From: Flavipsychrobacter sp.
Lineage (GTDB): Bacteria > Bacteroidota > Bacteroidia > Chitinophagales > Chitinophagaceae
NCBI GenBank assembly: GCA_017849575.1
Contig: JAFIGV010000015.1
Span: 371,322 to 435,321 of the forward strand
Reading direction: 5' to 3'
DNA length: 64,000 nt
Shown here: in pieces, positions 59,438 to 64,000 of the stretch
Layout of the letters: each line of letters starts with the position of its first letter
Position numbering within the stretch: the first letter of the stretch is position 1
Notes under the pieces: generated by a model
The model's database searches: none
What the model was told of the DNA's origin: nothing
The model's input: the letters and a program-made list of their open reading frames with translations, nothing else
Made by a program: the position numbers and the translations under genes

Positions 59438-59483
59438 ATTAATAAAATGTTACCTTGTCGCGTTTTTAAAAAAGAAATTATTC

Positions 59484-60467
59484 ATGGTAAAATCGCAGGA
59501 AACGCCGGTAAAGATCGAGCATGCCGGCATTGACGAAACCACACGCAACATGTTACAGCAACTCAAAATTGTCACCGTTATCGGATCAGGCACCATGGGC
59601 AATGGTATCTGTCACGTATTCGCTCAGAGCGGCTTCAATGTACACATGATGGACATTAACCAATCGGCCCTCGACAAGGCTTTGGTTACCATTGGTAAAA
59701 ACATGGACCGTCAGGTGTCTAAGAATACCTTGACCGAAGAACAAAAGCAACAGTCGTTGAGCCGCATCACTACCTACACCGACATGGCAGAGGCAGTGAA
59801 GGATGCCGACATCGTTGTAGAAGCTGCTACGGAAAACATTGATCTGAAGATCAAGATTTTTCAACAATTAGATCAGCTTTGTCCCGAGCGCACCATTCTC
59901 GCTACCAACACATCATCTATTTCCATCACCCGCATAGGCTCTTTCACCAAACGTCCGGGTAAGGTTATTGGTATGCACTTTATGAATCCGGTACCAGTTA
60001 TGAAACTGGTAGAGATCATCAACGGATACGCAACAGTGGCCGAGGTTACTAACCTGGTCTATCGGTTGTCTGAGTATCTTGGAAAAGTTCCCTGCATCGT
60101 AAATGATTATCCTGGCTTTATCTCTAACCGTATTCTGATGCCGATGATCAACGAAGCGGTTCTGGCGCTTCAGGAAGGTGTGGCTGGTGTTGAAGAAATA
60201 GACACGATCATGAAGCTGGGTATGGCACACCCGATGGGGCCGTTGCAACTTGCCGACTTTATTGGTCTTGATACTTGCTACAGCATTATGAATGTGTTGC
60301 ACATGGGCTTTGGTGCACAGAAGTATGCTCCGGCTACCTTGCTGGCTAATATGGTTCAGGCAGGCTACCTCGGAGTAAAATCCGGTGAGGGCTTTTACAA
60401 ATACACTCCCGGCAGCAAAGAGCTGGTGGTGGCCGAACGCTTTCAGAATAAAAGCTGGAAAATCTAA
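59484..60467 (+). CDS. 3-hydroxyacyl-CoA (3-hydroxybutyryl-CoA) dehydrogenase
   Basis: A 327-residue NAD-dependent dehydrogenase of beta-oxidation and butyryl metabolism. The Rossmann GxGxxG is VIGSGTMGNGICHVFAQSG (about residues 32-50), the middle domain has TNTSSISITRIG and the catalytic IGMHFMNPVPVMKLVEI (His about 163), and the C-terminal domain has HPMGPLQLADFIGLDTCYSI. The first 22 residues before MLQQLKIVTVIG are not typical of the family, so the real start may be the ATG at 59550. A strong terminator follows (60496-60524). Confidence 0.92.
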   Translation: MVKSQETPVKIEHAGIDETTRNMLQQLKIVTVIGSGTMGNGICHVFAQSGFNVHMMDINQSALDKALVTIGKNMDRQVSKNTLTEEQKQQSLSRITTYTDMAEAVKDADIVVEAATENIDLKIKIFQQLDQLCPERTILATNTSSISITRIGSFTKRPGKVIGMHFMNPVPVMKLVEIINGYATVAEVTNLVYRLSEYLGKVPCIVNDYPGFISNRILMPMINEAVLALQEGVAGVEEIDTIMKLGMAHPMGPLQLADFIGLDTCYSIMNVLHMGFGAQKYAPATLLANMVQAGYLGVKSGEGFYKYTPGSKELVVAERFQNKSWKI

Positions 60468-60495
60468 CAAGACTCATTAGAACTAAGCAGATAGG

Positions 60496-60524
60496 CAGCC
60501 ATCCTCTCGGGTGGCTGTTTTTTT
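60496..60524 (+). terminator. intrinsic terminator of the 3-hydroxyacyl-CoA dehydrogenase gene
   Basis: CAGCCA (60496-60501) pairs with TGGCTG (60512-60517) and seven T residues follow. Confidence 0.9.
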
Positions 60525-60525
60525 A

Positions 60526-60662
60526 TGTGGATATCCTCACCCGCCCGATCCAAATCTATGTGAATAACCTGGCGCAGTGGACAACACATGCCTTCAGGGT
60601 AAGGCAGATCTGTCTATCCACGTAATGTGAATTGCCTGTTAGCTACCGCAGGTTTATCCACA
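60526..60662. other. cluster of DnaA-box-like sequences (possible replication origin)
   Basis: Within 137 bases: ATATCCACA (60526-60534, minus, one mismatch to TTATCCACA), TTATTCACA (60559-60567, minus, one mismatch), TTGTCCACT (60576-60584, minus, two), CTATCCACG (60614-60622, plus, two) and an exact TTATCCACA (60654-60662, plus). The cluster lies in a gene-free stretch of about 350 bases between the dehydrogenase terminator and the 84-residue gene. This is the arrangement of an oriC, or of another DnaA-binding regulatory locus. dnaA itself is not nearby, and no obvious A/T-rich unwinding element was noted. Confidence 0.45.
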
Positions 60663-60820
60663 GTTGTGGCGTAATTGGGTGTATAAGGCCAGAATTACTG
60701 ACCGCCAATTCCCGTAGTGAAGAACGTTTACGGGGACGCAGTCAGCCTTTGCTGAAAAATAGTTGCACGAAATGAGGGCGCATGGCATGCCTTTTTTCTA
60801 CCGTTCAGAAACGAATAAGA

Positions 60821-61075
60821 ATGTCACTATTAGATAGAATTCCGTTTAACGTTAGATGCAGCGAGGCGAATTTCAAAGGAGAGGTTTTAGGGTTCGGGCT
60901 ACAAACCGATAGCGTTTTTGAAGTCCGGCTAAACGATGGTTCCATGTTTCATATCAAAGCTGAGCCCGACCTTGAGTTGCGTAGATATTGCTGGACATCG
61001 CTGTGTCATGAGCAGTTTCGAAAGCTTGTTCCCGTTATCGGAAAGATGATCGAACGCTATTTCAAAAGAAAATAA
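60821..61075 (+). CDS. small conserved-looking protein next to the DnaA-box cluster, function unknown
   Basis: An 84-residue soluble protein from the ATG at 60821 (MSLLDRIPFNVRCSEANFKGE...), with alternating strands (GFGLQTDSVFEVRLNDGSMF) and a C-terminal helix (HEQFRKLVPVIGKMIERYF). An upstream in-frame ATG at 60782 would add 13 residues; the A-rich bases before 60821 fit Bacteroidota starts better. No family is recognised. It precedes rdgB and follows the DnaA-box region. Confidence 0.6.
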   Translation: MSLLDRIPFNVRCSEANFKGEVLGFGLQTDSVFEVRLNDGSMFHIKAEPDLELRRYCWTSLCHEQFRKLVPVIGKMIERYFKRK

Positions 61076-61119
61076 GGTCCCTTCGGGCAACTGAAAGCTT
61101 TTTACCCCATTGTTCGCCT

Positions 61120-61127
61120 TAGCTTTG
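61120..61127 (+). promoter_or_regulatory. -7 promoter box abutting rdgB
   Basis: TAGCTTTG ends six bases before the ATG of rdgB, so the mRNA is predicted to start at or next to the start codon. Confidence 0.5.
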
Positions 61128-61132
61128 CAGCT

Positions 61133-61717
61133 ATGCACGAGTTGGTGATCGCTTCGAACAATCAGGGAAAGATCAGGGAGATAAAATCGCTCGCAGGTTC
61201 GATACGTCTATATTCCTTGGACGAAATTGGATTTCATGAAGAGATCGAGGAGCCGTTCAGCACTTTCGAACAAAATGCATTGATCAAGGCAGAAACCGTA
61301 CATCGGTTTTGTGGAAAGAACGTAATGTCGGACGACAGCGGACTATGTGTTCGTGCTTTGGGTGGTGCGCCAGGTGTTGACAGCGCTTTCTGGGGCGGCC
61401 TTCCGCGAAGCGATGAGAAAAATAATCGGCGACTACTAAATGAGCTGGCCGGCCATCCGGACCGTTCGGCATTTTACAAGGCTGTAATTTGCCTTATATG
61501 GAACGAACAGGTTTTCTATTTTGAAGGAGTTTGTGAAGGCTCTATTGCTTTCTCACCTCAAGGGCTCAATGGTTTTGGATACGATCCTCTTTTCATTCCT
61601 CAAGGCTACGATCATACTTTTGGATCGTTGTCTTCCGACGTCAAAAGCACTATAAGTCACCGCGCACAGGCTACCTCCAAAATGCTTGAATTTTTAAAGA
61701 AGGAGGAATCGCGATGA
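61133..61717 (+). CDS. rdgB: non-canonical purine NTP pyrophosphatase (RdgB/HAM1)
   Basis: A 194-residue enzyme that hydrolyses ITP, dITP and XTP to keep them out of nucleic acids. The family start ELVIASNNQGKIREIKSL (about residues 3-20), TFEQNALIKAETVH, VMSDDSGLCVRALGGAPGVD (about 65-84) and LNGFGYDPLFIPQG near 150 are all clear. Length is normal. Its stop overlaps the ATG of the DUF2027-Smr gene (ATGA), so the two are coupled. A TAnnTTTG box abuts the start codon. Confidence 0.96.
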   Translation: MHELVIASNNQGKIREIKSLAGSIRLYSLDEIGFHEEIEEPFSTFEQNALIKAETVHRFCGKNVMSDDSGLCVRALGGAPGVDSAFWGGLPRSDEKNNRRLLNELAGHPDRSAFYKAVICLIWNEQVFYFEGVCEGSIAFSPQGLNGFGYDPLFIPQGYDHTFGSLSSDVKSTISHRAQATSKMLEFLKKEESR

Positions 61718-62721
61718 AGTTTTCTCCGGGTGATAAAGTGGTGCTCAAACGGACAGGGGAAGAGGGCACTGTGGCAGGGTTTATCGGCAATGATATGCTG
61801 GAGGTAGAAGTTGGCGGCACTGTGTTTCCGGTTTATACAGACGAGGTTGACCATCCTTACCTCCGTTGGTTTACCGAAAAGTCAAAACAGAAGCAGGTCC
61901 GCAAGTCAGTTGCCGAAGAGCTTCCTGTAGAACAGAAAATGCCGCCGCAGGAACGCCTGGCCAAAGGACTCTATCTATCCTTTATGCCTGTATTCAAAAC
62001 TCAGGATAATGAAGATATTGTTGATTTTCTGAAAATATTTGTTCTCAATGAGTCTCCCTCAACCATCCGCTTCACCTACGAAGTGAAGGTCCTGGACCGG
62101 CTTGCCTTCCGTCATCACGGATTATTGCATCCTTTTTCCAACCTGTACCTGCATAGCATTGCCTATGAGGAAATGAATGATCAGCCGCGTTTTCACTGGT
62201 CGGCGGCCGATGCGGAAAAAAAGGAAATGAAACAGGAGCAAGGTGTACTTCGGATAAAGCCACCCAGGCTGTTTGGGCATATCAATGATTTGTTGAAAAA
62301 CAATCAGCCTACATTCAGCTACCTTTTGCTGGAAGGATTTGTGGTCGCACCCGCGCCGGAGAAAAAAGTCCTGGCTAAACCCGCAGTGCCCTCCCGGCCA
62401 CCGCAACGTCAGCGCATGAGCTCGTTTTCTGATCTGCCTCGCACTGAGGTGGATTTACACATCGAGGCTCTGCTTCCCGACCACAAGGGCATGTCGCCTT
62501 CGGAAATGCTGGCCTTACAACTGTCAACACTGCAACGTTATCTCGACATCGCTGTTCGTCAGCATCAGGAAAAAATGATTGTTATTCATGGTGTAGGAAA
62601 GGGTGTTTTGCGGGAAGCGGTCCACCAGTTGCTCAGAGACACTTCTGCTGTAAAGTCTTTTCGCAACGAGTATATGGGTAAATACGGTTTCGGAGCAACA
62701 GAAATTATTTTTCATCGCTAA
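61714..62721 (+). CDS. DUF2027 and Smr-domain protein
   Basis: A 335-residue protein with an N-terminal DUF2027 region (about residues 1-240: MKFSPGDKVVLKRTGEEGTV, EVEVGGTVFPVYTDEVDHPY, and LAKGLYLSFMPVFKTQDNED) and a C-terminal Smr domain (about 245-335) with VDLHIEALLP and VIHGVGKGVLREAVHQLL. Smr domains are DNA/RNA nicking or binding modules (MutS2 C-terminus). This fusion is common in Bacteroidota and the physiological role is not known. It overlaps rdgB at its start and the convergent thioredoxin gene at its end. Confidence 0.88.
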   Translation: MKFSPGDKVVLKRTGEEGTVAGFIGNDMLEVEVGGTVFPVYTDEVDHPYLRWFTEKSKQKQVRKSVAEELPVEQKMPPQERLAKGLYLSFMPVFKTQDNEDIVDFLKIFVLNESPSTIRFTYEVKVLDRLAFRHHGLLHPFSNLYLHSIAYEEMNDQPRFHWSAADAEKKEMKQEQGVLRIKPPRLFGHINDLLKNNQPTFSYLLLEGFVVAPAPEKKVLAKPAVPSRPPQRQRMSSFSDLPRTEVDLHIEALLPDHKGMSPSEMLALQLSTLQRYLDIAVRQHQEKMIVIHGVGKGVLREAVHQLLRDTSAVKSFRNEYMGKYGFGATEIIFHR

Positions 62722-63019
62722 GGGTCATAGGGTCCATTACTTGCTGCAGTACCGGGGCGGCGACCACACCCGATTGCCTCCATTTTATCTCGCCTTTTTG
62801 AAAAATGATCAGCGTAGGTACGCTTTGAATGCCAAGCGCCTGGGCGGCTTCACGGTTTTTATCTACATCCACTTTGATGATCGTGACGGCAGCACCCATC
62901 CGTGTCTTCAGCTCGTCAAGAATAGGGTGCATCATTTTACATGGGCCACACCAGGTGGCGAAGAAATCAACCAATACGGGTTGCTCCGAATGGATAATAT
63001 CGTCGAATGTTGTTGCCAT
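62705..63019 (-). CDS. thioredoxin
   Basis: A 104-residue thioredoxin with the redox site FFATWCGPCKMMHP (about residues 21-34), the cis-proline VPTLIIFQKGE (about 71-81) and a C-terminal helix. It reduces cytoplasmic disulfides. The ATG at 63019 gives the normal length; a TTG five codons up is ignored. Convergent with the DUF2027-Smr gene, overlapping it by 17 bases. Whether it is the main or a secondary thioredoxin cannot be told. Confidence 0.93.
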   Translation of the reverse strand: MATTFDDIIHSEQPVLVDFFATWCGPCKMMHPILDELKTRMGAAVTIIKVDVDKNREAAQALGIQSVPTLIIFQKGEIKWRQSGVVAAPVLQQVMDPMTLSDEK

Positions 63020-63104
63020 GTCAAAGATTCCCAAAAATCATTCCTTGCGCTACAGGGCATAGTATTTATACAGGCCTAATTCATCAGGACAAAATTGATG
63101 CTAT

Positions 63105-63740
63105 ATGAGAAAGTTACTGTTGTTATTTGCCGGTTGTTTACTTTCAGTTTCCTGTTTTGCCCAAAGCAGGAATGCAGGAGCCCACTACCTTTCCCTGGGT
63201 CCTGTAGTGGGTATGGGGCACAGTTGGTTGAGTGGAGTAGAAGACCAGAAATTTAAGCCTTCGGTGCAGGCTGGCATTCGTCTCATACACTCCCGGCATG
63301 AACACTGGGGCTGGGGCGCCGATCTCGTTGTGTCCCATGAGGGTTTCAAAGCAAAAGATGAGCTGTCCGGGCTCGAATGGAAAGCCAATCCGGTTTACTT
63401 ACGTCTTACCCCAAAGCTGTACTATTTTTTCGGAAAGTACGGACAAAAGATCAGGTCCAAATTATTTGTAGGTCCTTCTGTAGCCTATAAAATCGATGAG
63501 CGAATTTCTATTGATGACGAGAAGTTGAGTAAAGATGAAGTGAAGATGCTGTTCGGTGACGAGATGTTTCATCAGGCAGATCTTGGCCTGACCGCGGGCG
63601 CAGGGCTGAACCTGTTACTGAGTCGAAATACCTGGCTCAATCTCGATCTGGCCTATACGCATGGCTTACTTGATGTAACGGACAAGGCCAACGCAAATCG
63701 CAGTTTGTTACTTAACATCGGGCTGTTATTCGGATTATAG
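63105..63740 (+). CDS. outer-membrane beta-barrel protein
   Basis: A 211-residue exported protein with signal peptide MRKLLLLFAGCLLSVSCFAQ and a barrel-type mature domain: HYLSLGPVVGMGHSWLSGVE, GADLVVSHEGFKAKDE, PVYLRLTPKLYYFFG, LFVGPSVAYKIDER and a final LLLNIGLLFGL strand, as in the porin/PorT-like outer-membrane families. Possibly a lipoprotein signal (SVSC) instead of a normal cleavage site. The function is unknown. Confidence 0.82.
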   Translation: MRKLLLLFAGCLLSVSCFAQSRNAGAHYLSLGPVVGMGHSWLSGVEDQKFKPSVQAGIRLIHSRHEHWGWGADLVVSHEGFKAKDELSGLEWKANPVYLRLTPKLYYFFGKYGQKIRSKLFVGPSVAYKIDERISIDDEKLSKDEVKMLFGDEMFHQADLGLTAGAGLNLLLSRNTWLNLDLAYTHGLLDVTDKANANRSLLLNIGLLFGL

Positions 63741-63792
63741 TTCATGTTGTCGCGTCCTAGCAATCGCCTGGCGTTACTATATTCCTGACATG

Positions 63793-63823
63793 AAAAAAGC
63801 CGGTCATGGATTTTGACCGGCTT
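63793..63823 (-). terminator. intrinsic terminator after the T9SS type B cargo gene
   Basis: On the minus strand AAGCCGGTC (63815-63823) pairs with GACCGGCTT (63797-63805), followed by a T-run, 24 bases after the stop codon. Confidence 0.85.
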
Positions 63824-63846
63824 ATGTATGATTGAAAAAATATTGC

Positions 63847-64000
63847 TTACCTCACCAAGGTCACTTCACCTTTTTCTTCATAGAAGTTTCCATCGGCACA
63901 TTTGTATTTCACGTAGAAGTAGTAAGTGCCCATGTCTTGTGGTTTACCGTTGTAGGTACCATCCCAGCCTTTGGTTTCATCGGTGGTTTCAAACACGGTC
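63847..64000 (-). CDS. C-terminus of a T9SS type B sorting-domain (gliding motility-associated) protein (partial)
   Basis: The minus-strand frame open from the window edge ends at TAA (63847-63849). The last residues (VFETTDETKGWDGTYNGKPQ, then DMGTYYFYVKYKCADG and a KGEVTLVR end) are the CHU_C-type gliding motility-associated C-terminal domain that marks proteins for type IX secretion to the cell surface. The domain pattern KGWDGTYNG and GTYYFYVKY is diagnostic. The rest of the gene lies beyond the window, and such proteins are often very large. A terminator follows. Confidence 0.9.
   Translation of the reverse strand, partial: TVFETTDETKGWDGTYNGKPQDMGTYYFYVKYKCADGNFYEEKGEVTLVR

Overview
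This 64 kb window is an ordinary stretch of chromosome from a member of the Bacteroidota, most likely Chitinophagia or a near relative. The evidence is: Bacteroidota-type promoters (TAnnTTTG, often with TTG 19-22 bases upstream) in front of many genes; few visible Shine-Dalgarno sequences; type IX secretion and gliding proteins (GldB, PorP/SprF, and substrates with type A and type B sorting domains); a bacillithiol enzyme (BshB1); type B ribosomal protein L31; the alternative GlmU-like nucleotidyltransferase; and many family-restricted proteins (DUF4294, DUF4920, DUF3078, DUF2027-Smr). The genus cannot be named from the sequence alone.

Layout. 0-2.1 kb: the tail of a respiratory-oxidase assembly cluster (SCO-like end, DUF420, a small membrane protein), then a GIN-domain lipoprotein and a DUF2147 protein. 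2.4-7.5 kb: tRNA-Glu, tpiA, GlmU-like gene, a solitary HUH (Y1) transposase with REP-like palindromes on both sides, rpmE2 with its own promoter and terminator, and a thioredoxin/metallo-hydrolase operon. 7.5-9.1 kb: two paralogous outer-membrane barrels with an antisense 36-codon membrane peptide between them. 9-22 kb: kup, dusB, lgt, nucleoside phosphorylase, EVE protein, fatty-acid hydroxylase, frr, an IscA-type protein, RlmK-like methyltransferase, lysS and a Ycf48-like propeller. 22-32 kb: lipoproteins, bshB1, DUF4294, nadE, gldB, DUF3078. 32-42 kb: scpA, a CNNM/CBS transporter, 3-hydroxyanthranilate dioxygenase, heptose epimerase, a haem-motif T9SS substrate, and a NatAB-like ABC exporter. 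42-54 kb: sucC, a giant TraB/GumN fusion protein, acyl-CoA dehydrogenase with DUF1684, hydrolase plus glycosyltransferase, RsmI-like methyltransferase, DNA-3-methyladenine glycosylase, PorP/SprF and upp. 54.7-59.3 kb: the envelope cluster uppS-bamA-ompH-ompH. 59.5-64 kb: 3-hydroxyacyl-CoA dehydrogenase, a DnaA-box cluster that could be a replication origin, rdgB, DUF2027-Smr, thioredoxin, a barrel protein, and the C-terminus of a T9SS type B cargo protein.

The genes fall into small transcription units with frequent convergent overlaps and good intrinsic terminators. Most are housekeeping or envelope genes. I see no defence island, prophage, CRISPR array or biosynthetic cluster. The items most worth following up are the DnaA-box cluster at 60.5-60.7 kb, the REP/Y1-transposase unit at 4.7-5.3 kb, the 36-residue membrane peptide at 8.2 kb, the 1137-residue TraB fusion at 43-47 kb, and the genes whose promoter box abuts the start codon, which suggests leaderless mRNAs.
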